Origin: Siphonodentalium dalli
Lineage: Eukaryota > Mollusca > Scaphopoda > Gadilida > Siphonodentaliidae
Length of the DNA: 64,000 nt
Assembly: GCA_032622095.1 (NCBI GenBank)
Contig: CP136061.1
Location: 89,890,983 to 89,954,982 of the forward strand
Direction of reading: 5' to 3'
Shown piece by piece: positions 34,641 to 46,839 of this stretch (positions are counted from its first letter, which is position 1; each line of letters starts with the position of its first letter). Both the position numbers and the translations under genes were made by a program. The notes under the pieces are model-generated. The model was not told where the DNA came from, ran no database searches, and saw nothing but the letters and a program-made list of their open reading frames with translations.

Positions 34641-34815
34641 TGTGAATGCCCTAATTAATCGACTCCATAACCACAGCAGAATTATGGGTAACTTTTCAGG
34701 ATTTAGTCAGAGAGCTTTCCGATGAATGGCAACAAGCCATATTTCCGACTAAATCCTGAAAGTTACCCATAATTCTGCTGTGGTTATGGAGTCGATTAAT
34801 TAGGGCATTACTGTA
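34641..34815. mobile_element. TA-type palindromic MITE, left arm shortened
   Basis: Family arms with CCATAACCACAGCAGAATTA and inverse. The left terminus is decayed to GTGAATGCCC; the right one (GCATTACTGTA) is intact. Confidence 0.85.
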
Positions 34816-34955
34816 TGAGAGAATGCATCCAGGGACCAGCCTAGAGGGCATCTTGGGAGATGAGATCTTCCTAAAATGTGCAACATCTCCCTATTTTTGT
34901 CCTTGGGAGCAGTATGTGTATTTCAAAAAAAAATGTATTGCATAAAATATTTTTT

Positions 34956-35063
34956 AGAGAGCTTTCCGATGAATGGCAATAAGCCATATTTCCGACTAAA
35001 TCCTGTAAAGTTACCCATAATTCTGCTGTGGTTATGGAGTCGATTAATTAGAGCATTACTGTA
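34956..35063. mobile_element. TA-type MITE, right half only
   Basis: GAGAGCTTTCCGATGAATGG to GCATTACTGTA; the left half is missing. It carries the same CATAACCACAG (not TTAACCACAG) variant as 34641-34815, so the two may be copies of one insertion. Confidence 0.85.
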
Positions 35064-35122
35064 CATGCGAGGCTCCCTTCTTTAATGCTGCACCATCGCA
35101 GCTCCCATCATGAAAGGGTTAA
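35064..35122. mobile_element. TTAA-type MITE right end, CATGATGGGAGC sub-family
   Basis: CTTTAATGCTGCACC then CTCCCATCATGAAAGGGTTAA, joined directly to the TA-type half element, as also seen at 7031-7157. Confidence 0.75.
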
Positions 35123-35177
35123 AATACTGGAAATCTCGAGGCTCATTCCCTTAGCAAATGTTCAGATACATGTAGAT

Positions 35178-35325
35178 TACAGTAATGCTCTAAATAATCG
35201 ACTCCTTAACCACTGCAGAATTATGGGTAATTTTTCAGGATTTAGTCATATTTACGACTAAATCCTGGAAAATTACCCATAATTTTGCTGTTGGTAAGGA
35301 GTCGATTATTTAGGGCATTACTGTA
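35178..35325. mobile_element. TA-type palindromic MITE, short form
   Basis: TACAGTAATGCTCTAAATAA and GGCATTACTGTA with the central third deleted (148 bp). Confidence 0.9.
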
Positions 35326-35681
35326 TGTGAACTTTTCCCACCAATGTATAAAAATCCTTTTACCCATGTATTATCTTTTTGTCTGCCTGTCATCTGCTCA
35401 GTTTCCCTGAACACCCCTCCTAATGAATAATACTCCATTCCAATACATGTATAACTTCTATGATTGGGTGGATATTCTATTTAGTACATGTACATATGGT
35501 ACATGTAAAGAGTTCATGTTAAACCCAGTATGATTATTTGGATCCCGGGTGTAACAGTACCTGTACATTGCCATTTGTCATTCATGACAGTATTGACAGA
35601 TCAGTGACAATCCCACAGTGATGAGGATTAATCATGGGGAGTCTGACAGTTTTGAAAATGACAAAAAAGTGGTATACCCGG

Positions 35682-35923
35682 TACAGTAATTCCCAAAGTA
35701 ATTGACCACTTAACCACAGCAGAATTATGGGTAATTTTTCAGGATTTAGTCGGAATATGGCTTGTTGCCATTCATCGGAAAGCTCTCGGCGAGAGCTTTC
35801 CGATGAGTGGCAATGCCGAGAGCTTTCCGATGATGGCAACAAGCCATATTTCCGACTAAATCCTGAAAAATTACCCATAATTCTGCTGTGATTAAGTGGT
35901 CAATTACTTTTGGCATTACTGTA
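35682..35923. mobile_element. TA-type palindromic MITE with a duplicated centre
   Basis: Standard arms, but GAGAGCTTTCCGATGA occurs twice in a row near 35790-35835, adding about 25 bp at the apex. Repair at a hairpin tip would explain it. Confidence 0.85.
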
Positions 35924-35925
35924 TG

Positions 35926-36037
35926 TATAGTAATGCCCTAAATAATCGACTCCTTAACCACAGCATAATTATGGGTAACTTTTCAGGATTTAGTCAGAAA
36001 TATGGCTTGTTGCCATTCATCTGAAAGCTCTCGGCGA
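35926..36037. mobile_element. TA-type MITE, left half only
   Basis: TATAGTAATGCCCTAA to GAAAGCTCTCGGC, ending at the palindrome centre. It lies two bases from the previous full element, with the order end-to-end. Confidence 0.85.
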
Positions 36038-36269
36038 TGATATGGATCCATGCTAGTTTGGGTGGCACATTTATTGTAGTTTTACTAGAACAAACATGAT
36101 CATCTTAAACATAGCCAGTTCAGTTTTGATGATGGGTGACAGTCTGGTTTTGGTGGGCAAATTTAATAAACTACATTTACAGACCCAAATAAGAACCATT
36201 GTTGCATTTTGCTGGTATATTATATATATTATTAAATGTTTTTTTTTTCGTACCATTTAGATTAATTAT

Positions 36270-36668
36270 TTAACCCTTTACCCAACAAACCGGCCAAAAT
36301 CGGCCAAATAAAGCTTCAACAGCCTAACATATCTTCCGTCTGTCTCAATAGAACCATACAAATATGGATATCATTGGAACCGGCTCCTTGACCACATTGT
36401 GATAGTAACAGTTATGCCCTGTGCCAATGCATTCTCTTATATATGCGAGTCGACCATAGGTCGCCTCGCATATATAAGAGAATGCATTGGCCTAAAAAAA
36501 TCTTTTTTTAACACTTTTTACCATTTTTTCTTACATTCTTTAACAATTTTATAATTTTTAATGTGTTAAGCCAATGCATTCTCTTATATATGCGAGGCGA
36601 CCTATGGTCGACTCGCATATATAAGAAAATGCATTGGCACAGGGCCCTTCTGTTGGGTAAAGGGTTAA
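36270..36668. mobile_element. TTAA-type MITE, CCCTTTACCCAACA sub-family, reverse orientation, full length
   Basis: A reversed copy of 2119-2508 with both 18-bp ends and two inverted cassettes (36420-36494, 36571-36646). The unique arm carries a small extra GGCCAAAATCGGCC palindrome. Confidence 0.9.
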
Positions 36669-36692
36669 ACCAAAGACATCTAAAATGACAAT

Positions 36693-39607
36693 TTAAAGGC
36701 CATTTAATTTTCGAACCCCCAGATCACATATATAAAATATATTCCATATTATATACCATGAACCCCCAGATCACATATATAAAATATATTCCATATTATA
36801 TACCATGAACCCCCAGATTACATATATAAAATATATTCCATATTATATACCATGAACCCCCAGATCACATATATAAAATATATTCCATATTATATACCAT
36901 GAACCCCAGATCACATATATAAATTATATTCCATATTATATACCATGAACCCCCAGATCGCATATATAAAATAAATTCCATATTATATACCATGAACCCC
37001 CAGATCACATATATAAAATATATTCCAAATTATATACCATGAACCCCCAGATCACATATATAAAATATATTCCATATTATATACCATGAACCCCCAGATC
37101 ACATATATAAAATATATTCCATATTATATACCATGAACCCCCAGATCACATATATAAAATATATTCCATATTATATACCATGAACCCCCAGATCACATAT
37201 ATAAAATATATTCCATTTTATATACCATGAACCCCCAGATCACATATATAAAATATATTCCATATTATATACCATGAACCCCCAGATCACATATATAAAA
37301 TATATTCCATATTATATACCATGAACCCCCAGATCACATATATAAAATATATTCCATATTATATACCATGAACCCCCAGATCACATATATAAAATATATT
37401 CCATATTATATACCATGAACCCCCAGATCACATATATAAAATATATTCCATATTATATACCATGAACCCCCAGATCACATATATAAACTATATTCCATAT
37501 TATATACCATGAACCCCCAGATCACATATATAACATATATTTCATATTATATACCATGAACCCCCAGATCACATATATAAAATATATTCCATATTATATA
37601 CCATGAACCCCCAGATCACATATATAAAATATATTCCATATTATATACCATGAACCCCCAGATCACATATATAAAATATATTCCATATTATATACCATGA
37701 ACCCCAGATCACATATATAAATTATATTCCATATTATATACCATGAACCCCCCAGATCACATATATAAAATATATTCCATATTATATACCATGAACCCCA
37801 GATCACATATATAAATTATATTCCATATTATATACCATGAACCCCCAGATCACATATATAAAATATATTCCATATTATATACCATGAACCCCCAGATCAC
37901 ATATATAAAATATATTCCAAATTATATACCATGAACCCCCAGATCACATATATAAAATATATTCCATATTATATACCATGAACCCCCAGATCACATATAT
38001 AAAATATATTCCATATTATATACCATGAACCCCCAGATCACATATATAAAATATATTCCATATTATATACCATGAACCCCCAGATCACATATATAAAATA
38101 TATTCCATATTATATACCATGAACCCCCAGATCACATATATAAAATATATTCCATATTATATACCATTAACCCCCAGATCACATATATAAAATATATTCC
38201 ATATTATATACCATGAACCCCCAGATCACATATATAAAATATATTCCATATTATATACCATGAACCCCCAGATCACATATATAAAATATATTCCATATTA
38301 TATACCATGAACCCCCAGATCACATATATAAAATATATTCCATATTATATACCATGAACCCCCAGATCACATATATAAAATATATTCCATATTATATACC
38401 ATGAACCCCCAGATCACATATATAAAATATATTCCATATTATATACCATGAACCCCCAGATCACATATATAAAATATATTCCATATTATATACCATGAAC
38501 CCCCAGATCACATATATAAAATATATTCCATATTATATACCATGAACCCCCAGATCACATATATAAAATATATTCCATAGTATATACCATGAACCCCCAG
38601 ATCACATATATAAAATATATTCCATATTATATACCATGAACCCCCAGATCACATATATAAAATATATTCCATATTATATACCATGAACCCCCAGATCACA
38701 TATATAAACTATATTCCATATTATATACCATGAACCCCCAGATCACATATATAAAATATATTCCATATTATATACCATGAACCCCCAGATCACATATATA
38801 AAATATATTCCATATTATATACCATGAACCCCCAGATCACATATATAAAATATATTCCATATTATATACCATGAACCCCCAGATCACATATATAAAATAT
38901 ATTCCATATTATATACCATGAACCCCCAGATCACATATATAAAATATATTCCATATTATATACCATGAACCCCCAGATCACATATATAAACTATATTCCA
39001 TATTATATACCATGAACCCCCAGATCACATATATAAAATATATTCCATATTATATACCATGATCCCCCAGATCACATATATAAAATATATTCCATATTAT
39101 ATACCATGAACCCCCAGATCACATATATAAAATATATGCCATATTATATACCATGAACCCCCAGATCACATATATAAAATATATTCCATATTATATACCA
39201 TGAACCCCCAGATCACATATATAAAATATATTCCATATTATATACCATGAACCCCCAGATCACATATATAAAATATATACCATGAACCCCCAGATCACAT
39301 ATATAAAATATATTCCATATTATATACCATTTGAAAGTGGAGGGGGGATAAGTTTATAGCTTAATGATAGATTTATCCCCCTTCCATTGAAAACACATTT
39401 TTAGTTTGAATTCTGTGGCATTCTGGGGGAATCTTTCTATGATTTCAGCTGTTTTCTATTTCTCTATGGGCATCTTCTGAGACACAGACGTTTCAAATGG
39501 TGACGAATAATAGTATTTTAATCATATTTTTATGGCATAGATTGTTATTAAAATCAAATATCAAGGCACTATAAAAAAAATATTCCGACTCCAAAATTAA
39601 CTGGGCC
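36693..39607. mobile_element. MITE swollen by an internal satellite
   Basis: Left end GGCCATTTAATTTTCGAA and right end CCAAAATTAACTGGGCC are degenerate inverted ends matching the 475-bp element at 3768-4242. Between them is the 47-bp array and the right flank shared with that element (GGGCATCTTCTGAGACACAG, ACAATCTATGCC inverted). The middle third of the progenitor is deleted. Confidence 0.8.
36713..39330. repeat. 47-bp tandem satellite, about 56 copies
   Basis: Monomer GAACCCCCAGATCACATATA then an AT stretch to ATATTATATACCAT, exactly 47 bp (starts at 36713, 36760 and so on). Most copies are identical; variants such as AAATTATATTCC and AAACTATATTCC recur in several units, so amplification was recent and in blocks. 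No coding content. Confidence 0.97.
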
Positions 39608-39859
39608 AAGCCTTGAAATAGTGTGTCTGTCATTTGCAGAATGAGGTCCCCAGAGGGTGAATTTAGTGATGCTACCCCGCATAGCGGGCTAGCATCACCA
39701 AATTCACCCTCTGGGGACCTCATTCTGTTTACACCTCAGCAGAATGAGGTTCCCAGAGGGTGAATTTGGTGATGCTAGCCCGCTATGCAGGGTAGCATCA
39801 CTAAATTCACCCTCTGGGGACCTCATTCTGCAAATGACAGACACCCTATTTCAAGGCTT
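39608..39859. mobile_element. Palindromic MITE with AAGCCTTG ends, short form
   Basis: Both ends and both hairpins intact, directly abutting the right end of the satellite-bearing element. The flanking 10 bases do not match, so it may have joined by rearrangement or the flank was altered. Confidence 0.9.
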
Positions 39860-40545
39860 GACGGTACTTTTCCTAAACTGCATCATTTTGCCCGACCAAT
39901 ATCAGAGCTAAATCAGCAGAACCCACCAACATCATATCATTATAGCAGGACTACTTGCGTAGTGGTGAATATATACTCAGAAAACTCACGAATAGCTTTT
40001 ACAGTGCAGTAAAGGGATGGTATCAATACGGCTGATATGGATTGTAATTTGTTAAAAGAACCAGAATAGATAGTGATTTTCAATTATTTATGCTCAGAAC
40101 TTATCCTCACAATATTCGTATCTTCATTATTGAACCAAGGATTTATTTGCTTGGAGTCTGCCCAAGATTGACTTTCTCCATATATCCCAACAAAAATCAA
40201 TTTCGGCAATAAATACGCGCATGCATCCCACACATTTAAGTAATAATATAAGTACGTAGATATCTTGGGGTTTAGTTATTATCTGTCTTATAAACACAAT
40301 CTCCGAAATTAATTTTCTGTATCAAAAGAGCAGAAGTCAGTGAATGGAATGAGTAAAGTTGGCACAAATTAACATTGATTGTTATCAGTGGGATGGGAGG
40401 AAATTACAGGCATTCCTCTCAATATAACCCCTCTCCTCATTGACTTGGCAATAGGGTGGGGGTTTTGACCCCTCGTCGCCCCAAACTTTGGTGAAAACAG
40501 TTGGCAATTCCATGCCTGACACAATAAACAGTATTTATTGCGAAA
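39860..40545. other. Unannotated stretch
   Basis: No exon or repeat recognised. Confidence 0.45.
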
Positions 40546-40650
40546 TTTGCAGAATGAGGTCCCCAGAGGGTGAATTTAGTGATGCTATCCCGCATAGCAT
40601 GCTAGCATCACCAAATTCACCCTCTGGGGACCTCATTCTGCATGGCCTCA
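40546..40650. mobile_element. Palindromic MITE hairpin, solo
   Basis: A single hairpin GCAGAATGAGGTCCCCAGAG...GGACCTCATTCTGC without the AAGCC ends. Confidence 0.85.
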
Positions 40651-40996
40651 TGAAAAATGTTCAAATAATCTATCAACATCTATAAAATCCAAGTGTTTGT
40701 CTGTAAGTGTGTGTATCTGTCACGATTTTGGCGTGTTAAAAAATATATCATCCGACATGTCCGATTACGCCCAGACGACCGGAGATTTTGCATTTCCCAA
40801 AGGTTATCAAGGCAATAATTTACTGATATAAATATTTACCTTCTCAAAAGACGAATGTGGTATCAGCAGCGTCCATCATAAATTCCGGACAAACTGCGCA
40901 CACCATTTGCGGGCTTTCTTTATATCTTTATCATTGGTGATGATATTTTCCTGCATTTCATGCTTGTCACCCGTCATTTTTTACCTCAGAGACATA

Positions 40997-41386
40997 TTAA
41001 CCCTTTACCCAACAGAACGGCCCTGTGCCAATGCATTCTCTTATATATGCGAGTCGACCATAGGTCGCCTCGCATATATAAGAGAATGCATTGGCTTAAC
41101 ACATTAAAAATTATAAAATTGTTAAAGAATGTAAGAAAAAATGGTAAAAAGTGTTAAAAAAAGATTTTTTTTAGGCCAATGCATTCTCTTATATATGCGA
41201 GGCGACCTATGGTCGACTCGCATATATAAGAGAATGCATTGGCACAGGGCATAACTGTAACTATCACAATGTGGTCAAGGAGCCGGTTCCAATGATATCC
41301 ATATTTGTATGGTTCTATTGAGACAGACCGAAGATATTTTAGGCTGTTGAAGCTTTGTTTGGCCGGTTTGTTGGGTAAAGGGTTAA
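40997..41386. mobile_element. TTAA-type MITE, CCCTTTACCCAACA sub-family, full length
   Basis: Same orientation as 2119-2508 and nearly identical, 390 bp, both 18-bp ends and two cassettes (41026-41097, 41172-41249). Confidence 0.92.
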
Positions 41387-41860
41387 AAGGAGCATAAAAG
41401 AGCTTAGAATATATGTACATGTAGGAAAATTGGTTCGCATTACACATTGGTTGCATGGCCAGGGGAGTGTCACAGGATAGGCTCCTTCGACCTCAGTTGA
41501 CTTAAAGGGGGACTGATAAATTTCATGATTAATAAAGAGCGTTTATTATCAGCTCAGAAAATATGTGGGAAAATTAATTTTTCACACAATGTTCTGCATG
41601 TCATGTTTGTCACCCGTCATTTTTGGCGGGCAATCCCCTTGTGAATTAATAGTTATGGTGTGAAATATGGTAATGAAGGATGTCAGTGGGTTATATCTCT
41701 TAGATGGCACTCTGAATATTCCGGTCCAACCAGAGTAAACAGACAATTATCACACATCCGTGTTTGCTGTAAGCAGTTATACATATTTTATGGGCATAAA
41801 CTCCCCTTCGAGACATGACATGATATTTGTATTGTTACGTAATTCCTCCTGGAACTATCC
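41387..41860. other. Unannotated stretch with a phrase repeated on both sides of nearby insertions
   Basis: CATGCTTGTCACCCGTCATT (40957) and CATGTTTGTCACCCGTCATT (41601) recur across the TTAA element; ACTCCCCTTCGAGACATGACA (41800) recurs at 42725 across two MITEs. This suggests local duplications. No exon supported. Confidence 0.4.
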
Positions 41861-42159
41861 AAGCATGGTTATAGCATGTCTGACATTTACAGAATGAGGT
41901 CCCCAGATGGTGGAATGAGGACGTCATTCTGCTTAAGCCTCATCTTCTTGGAAGTATCTATAGTTTCAAATTAACATTGTTTTCAGTTACGTTTTCCCTT
42001 ATGTTCAGTTTCTGTATCCCCTAATTTGCAGAAGATAAATTGCACAATAGAACTGACTAATGTGTGAACATCACCAACTTCAACTGAAGAACTTCAATTT
42101 GATCCCAGGTCTCCCATAGCAGTTGAAGCCAGAGTTCATAGAGGGTGAATTTGGTGATG
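41861..42159. mobile_element. Palindromic MITE of the AAGCC family, long form, interrupted
   Basis: Decayed left end (AAGCATGGTTATAG), a nearly lost first hairpin and the unique middle (AGTATCTATAGTTTC and on). It is cut at TTTGGTGATG by the TA-type element 42160-42389. Confidence 0.75.
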
Positions 42160-42389
42160 TACAGTAATGCCCTAAATAATTGACTCCTTTATCCACAGCA
42201 GAATTATGGGTAACTTTTTAGGATTTAGTCGGAAATATGGCTTGTTGCCATTCATCGGAAAGCTCTCATTGAGAGCTTTCAAATAAATGGCAACAAGCGA
42301 TATTTCCAACTAAATCCTGAAAAGTTACCCATAATTCTGCTGTGCTGTGCTGTGCTGTTAAGGAGTTGATTATTTAGGGCATTACTGTA
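42160..42389. mobile_element. TA-type palindromic MITE nested in an AAGCC-family MITE
   Basis: Full-length arms with TACAGTAATGCCCTAA and GGGCATTACTGTA. A GTGCT trinucleotide-like slippage (TGCTGTGCTGTGCTGT) lengthens the right arm near 42340-42358. Confidence 0.9.
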
Positions 42390-42473
42390 TGAATTGTCCA
42401 TAACTGCCTACAGCAAATACGGATGTGCGCAAGTCTGGTTAAAGTGTGTCTGACATTTGCAGAAAGAGCGGGC

Positions 42474-42690
42474 TACAGTAATGCCCTAAATAATCGACTC
42501 CTTATCCACATCAGAATTATGGGTTTTTTCCCAGGATTTTGTCGGAAATATGGCTTGTTGCCATTCATCGGAAAGCTCTCAGTGAGAGCTTTCCGATGAA
42601 TGGCAACAAGCCATATTTCCGACTAAATCCTGAAAAGTTACCCATAATTCAACTGTGGTTAAGGAGTCGATTATTTAGTGCATTACTGTA
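42474..42690. mobile_element. TA-type palindromic MITE, full length
   Basis: 217 bp with intact ends. It is preceded by an AAGCC-family scrap (GTCTGACATTTGCAGAAAG, 42438-42470), so it too landed in that family. Confidence 0.9.
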
Positions 42691-43085
42691 GTTATGGACA
42701 CTTCATATTTCATGGGGATAAACTCCCCTCAGAGACATGACATGATATTTGTACAGTTACGTAATGTCTGGTTGACCTATGCTGCTAACTAAAGATAGTG
42801 TTTAACACACATTGCATTAATTGACTGGATTAGCACCAGCAGTGTAATGTAAATATTTGCTAAATTCCTATTTTTTCTGATGCATCACACTTTATAACTA
42901 TCTCGTGATCTGAATGTCGTAAATCGGCTTTAATATCCATATATTGCCACCAGGTATTTAAAAAATAGCTTCCTGTGGCTTCATAACCAGTCAGTATCCT
43001 GTTGTGAAAGTGTTGTTCTATCTGACATGCTGCCTATCCCCACATGCTAAATATGTCGGAAATGTCATACACACGTCAGAAAATG

Positions 43086-46000
43086 TTAAAGGTACTCAAT
43101 CCGATCAGAGGGTCCTATATTACTATTTCTTTGGCTTTGGTGATAAAAAATATTTGATTCGAGTCAAGGAACCCACCCATCAAAGCTCACAGTGATTAGA
43201 TATCGATTTTTGAAATCTATTAATTTTCGGATATGTAGCCCACAAGTTGGCAGAACACGTGATCAAAACGGACAAATTGCAGGTGTAAGATGGATAACTC
43301 TAAAATCAAGTGGTTATTATTAGCTCAACTTTACTTTGTAAAGTTTGAGCTATTGCCATGGCTTTGTCGTCCGTCGTCCGTGTGTACGTGTGTGCGTGTG
43401 TACGTAAGGCGTCAACAATGCAGGCTACAGGTCGTACCTTTCGTCGGATCATTATGAAATTTGTCATAGCTGTTGACATCAACATTTAGACCAGAATAAT
43501 TAATTTTGGGGTCATTCGGAAAAAAAAACATGGCCGCCAGTGGCCATATTGGATTTCAAAATTCAATCCATTAGCACGGGCTACAGGCCGTACTGTTTGT
43601 CTGATCTTTATGAAATTTGTCATGGATGTTAATATTGACATGTAGATGGGAACGAGTAATTTTGGGGTCATTCGGCCCAAAAACATGGCCGCCAGCAGCC
43701 ATCTTGGATTTTACTCTTTGTATGACTAAATTCTTTAGCACGGGCTACAGGTCGTACTTTTAGTCTGATCATCATAAATTTTGTCAAGAATGTTAATAAT
43801 GACATGTAGATGGGAACGAGTCATTTTGGGGTCATTCGGCCAAAAAACATGGCCGCCAGCAGCCATCTTGTATTTTACTCTTTGTATGACTAAATCCTTT
43901 AGCACGGGCTACAGGTCGTACCTTTAGTCTGATCATCATAAAATTTGTCATGGCTGTTGAAATTGGAATGTAGATGGGAACGAGTCATTTTGGGGTCATT
44001 CGGACAAAAAACATGGCCGCCAGCAGCCATCTTGGATTTCAAAATTTAATCCATTAGCACCGGCCACAGGTCGTACTGTTCGTCTGATCACCATGAAATT
44101 TGTCATGGATGATAATATTGACATGTAGATGGGAACGAGTAATTTTGGGGTCATTCGGCCAATAAACATGGCCGCCAGCAGCCATCTTCGATTTTACTCT
44201 TTGTATGACTAAATTCTTTAGCACGGGCTGCAGGTCGTACCTTTAGTCTGATCATCATAAAATTTGTCATGGATATTAACAATGACATGTAGATGGGAAC
44301 GAGTAATTTTGGGGTCATTCGGCTAAAAAACATGGTCGCCAGCAGCCATCTTGGATTTTACTCTTTGTATGACTAAATCCTTTAGCACGGGCTACAGGTC
44401 CTACTTTTAGTCTGATCATCATAAAATTTGTCAAGAATGTTAATAATGACATGTAGATGGGAACGAGTCATTTTGGGGTCATTCGGCCAAAAAACATGGC
44501 CGCCAGCAGCCATCTTGGATTTTACTCTTTGTATGACTAAATCCTTTAGCACGGGCTACAGGTCGTACCTTTAGTCTGATCATCATAAAATTTGTCATGG
44601 TTGTTGAAATTGGAATGTAGATGGGAACGAGTCATTTTGAGGTCATTCGGACAAAAAACATGGCCGCCAGCAGCCATCTTGGATTTTACTCTTTGTATGA
44701 CTAAATTCTTTAGCACGGGCTGCAGGTCGTACCTTTAGTCTGATCATCATAAAATGTGTCATGGATGTTAACAATGACATGTAGATGGGAACGAGTAATT
44801 TTGGGGTCATTCGGCCAAAAAACCTGGACGCCAGCAGCCATCTTGGATTTTACTCTTTGTATGACTAAATCCTTTAGCACGGGCTACAGGTTGTACCTTT
44901 AGTCTGATCATCATGAAATGTGTCATGAATGTTAATAATGACAGGTAGATGGGAACGAGTCATTTTGAGGTCATTCGGCCGAAAAACATGGCCGCCAGCA
45001 GCCATCTTGGATTTTACTCTTTGTATGACTAAATCCTTTAGCACGGGCTACAGGTCGTACCTTTAGTCTGATCATCATAAAATTTGTCATGGTTGTTGAA
45101 ATTGGAATGTAGATGGGAACGAGTCATTTTGGGGTCATTCGGACAAAAAACATGGCCGCCAGCGGCCATATTGGATTTAAAAATTTAATCCATTAGCACT
45201 GGCCACAGGTCGTACTGTTCTTCTGATCATCATGAAATTTGTCATGGATGATAATATTGACATGTAGATGGGAACGAGTAATTTTGGGGTCATTCGGCCA
45301 AAAAACATGGCCGCCAGCAGCCATCTTGGATTTTACTCTTTGTATGACTAAATTCTTTAGCACGGGCTGCAGGTCGTACCTTTAGTCTGATCATCATAAA
45401 ATGTGTCATGGATGTTAACAATGACATGTAGATGGGAACGAGTAATTTTGGGGTCATTCGGCCAAAAAACCTGGACGCCAGCAGCCATCTTGGATTTTAC
45501 TCTTTGTATGACTAAATCCTTTAGCACGGGCTACAGGTTGTACCTTTAGTCTGATCATCATGAAATTTGTCATGAATGTTAATAATGACATGTTGATGGG
45601 AACGAGTCATTTTGAGGTCATTCGGCCGAAAAACATGGCCGCCAGCAGCCATCTTGGATTTTACTCATTGTATGACTAAATCCTTTAGCATGGGCTACAG
45701 GTCGTACCTTTAGTCTGATCATCATAAAATTTGTCATGGCTGTTGAAATTGGAATGTAGATGGGAACGAGTCATTTTGGGGTCATTCGGACAAAAAACAT
45801 GGCCGCCAGCGGCCATATTGGGTTTAAAAATTTAATCCATTAGCACGGGCCACAGGTCGTACTGTTCTTCTGATCATCATGAAATTTGTCATGGATGATA
45901 ATATTGACATGTAGATGGGAACAAGTAATTTTGGGGTCATTCGGCCAAAAAACATGGCCGCCAGCAGCCATCTTGGATTTTACTCTTTGTATGACTAAAT

Positions 46001-46839
46001 TCTTTAGCATGGGCTACAGGTCGTACCTTTAGTCTGATCATCATAAAATTTGTCATGGATGTTAACGATGACATGTAGATGGGAACGACTCATTTTGGGG
46101 TCAATCGGCCGAAAACATGGCCGCCAGCAGCCATCTTGGATTTTACTCTTTGTATGACTAAATTCTTTAGCACGGGCTACATGTCATACCTTTAGTCTGA
46201 TCATCATAAAATTTGTCATGAATGTTAATAATGACATGTTGATGGGAACAAGTCATTTTGGGATCATTCGGCCAAAAAACATGGCCGCCAGCAGCCATCT
46301 TGGATTTTACTCTTTGTATGACTAAATTCTTTAGCATGGGCTACAGGTCGTACCTTTAGTCTGATCGTCATAAAATTTGTCATGGATGTTAACGATGACA
46401 TGTAGATGGGAACGACTCATTTTGGGGTCATTCGGCCGAAAACAAGGCCGCCAACAGCCATCTTGGATTTTACTTTTCTCTTCATGTCTATAAACTAGTA
46501 TTAGACATTCAACTTTCCACATTCCTAATGGCTCCATTGACTGTAATACATTAAATTATTCCCTTTCCAAGTTGAGCTACAGTGTCATTGACACTTTCAT
46601 TGTTAATAGTAAGCACTTGATTTTAGAGTTATCCATCTTACACCCGCAATTTGTCCATTTGATCACGTGTTCTGCCAACTTGTGGGCTACATATCTGAAA
46701 AATAATAGATTTCAAAAATCGATATCTAATCACTTTCAGCTTTGATGGGTGGGTTCCTCGACTCGAATCAAATATTTTTTACCCCCAAAGCCAAAGAAAT
46801 AGTAATATAGGACCCTCTGATCGGATTGAGTACCTTTAA
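43086..46839. mobile_element. Palindromic element with about 230-bp arms, split at its apex
   Basis: Left arm 43086-43312 (TTAAAGGTACTCAATCCGAT and on) and right arm 46612-46839 (to ATCGGATTGAGTACCTTTAA) are inverted copies. TTAA lies at both ends. The pearl-like element 43318-46600 sits between the arms. A solo arm fragment occurs at 20725-20815. Confidence 0.85.
43318..46600 (+). mobile_element. Pearl-like (Helentron-related) element with about 19 tandem monomers of 164 bp
   Basis: Left end TATTAGCTCAACTTTAC with hairpin AGCTCAACTTTAC...GTAAAGTTTGAGCT, a TCCGTCGTCCGTGTG stretch, then monomers (AGCACGGGCTACAGGTCGTA and on; starts 43737, 43901, 44055, 44220, 44384) and a right unique part ending with hairpin AGTGTCATTGACACT then TTCAT. 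Core tandem repeats between unique ends and a 3' hairpin are the layout described for bivalve pearl elements, now linked to Helentrons. No helicase gene: non-autonomous. Several monomers form two or more alternating types. Confidence 0.75.

Noticed and set aside
36713-39330. Regular 47-bp array resembling a CRISPR
   Set aside because: Units are identical over their whole length with no variable spacers, and the context is eukaryotic. It is a satellite.
39493-39723. Recurrent frames with MRSPEGEFGDASP
   Set aside because: They are readings of the AAGCC-family hairpins, with no conserved start or end beyond the repeat.
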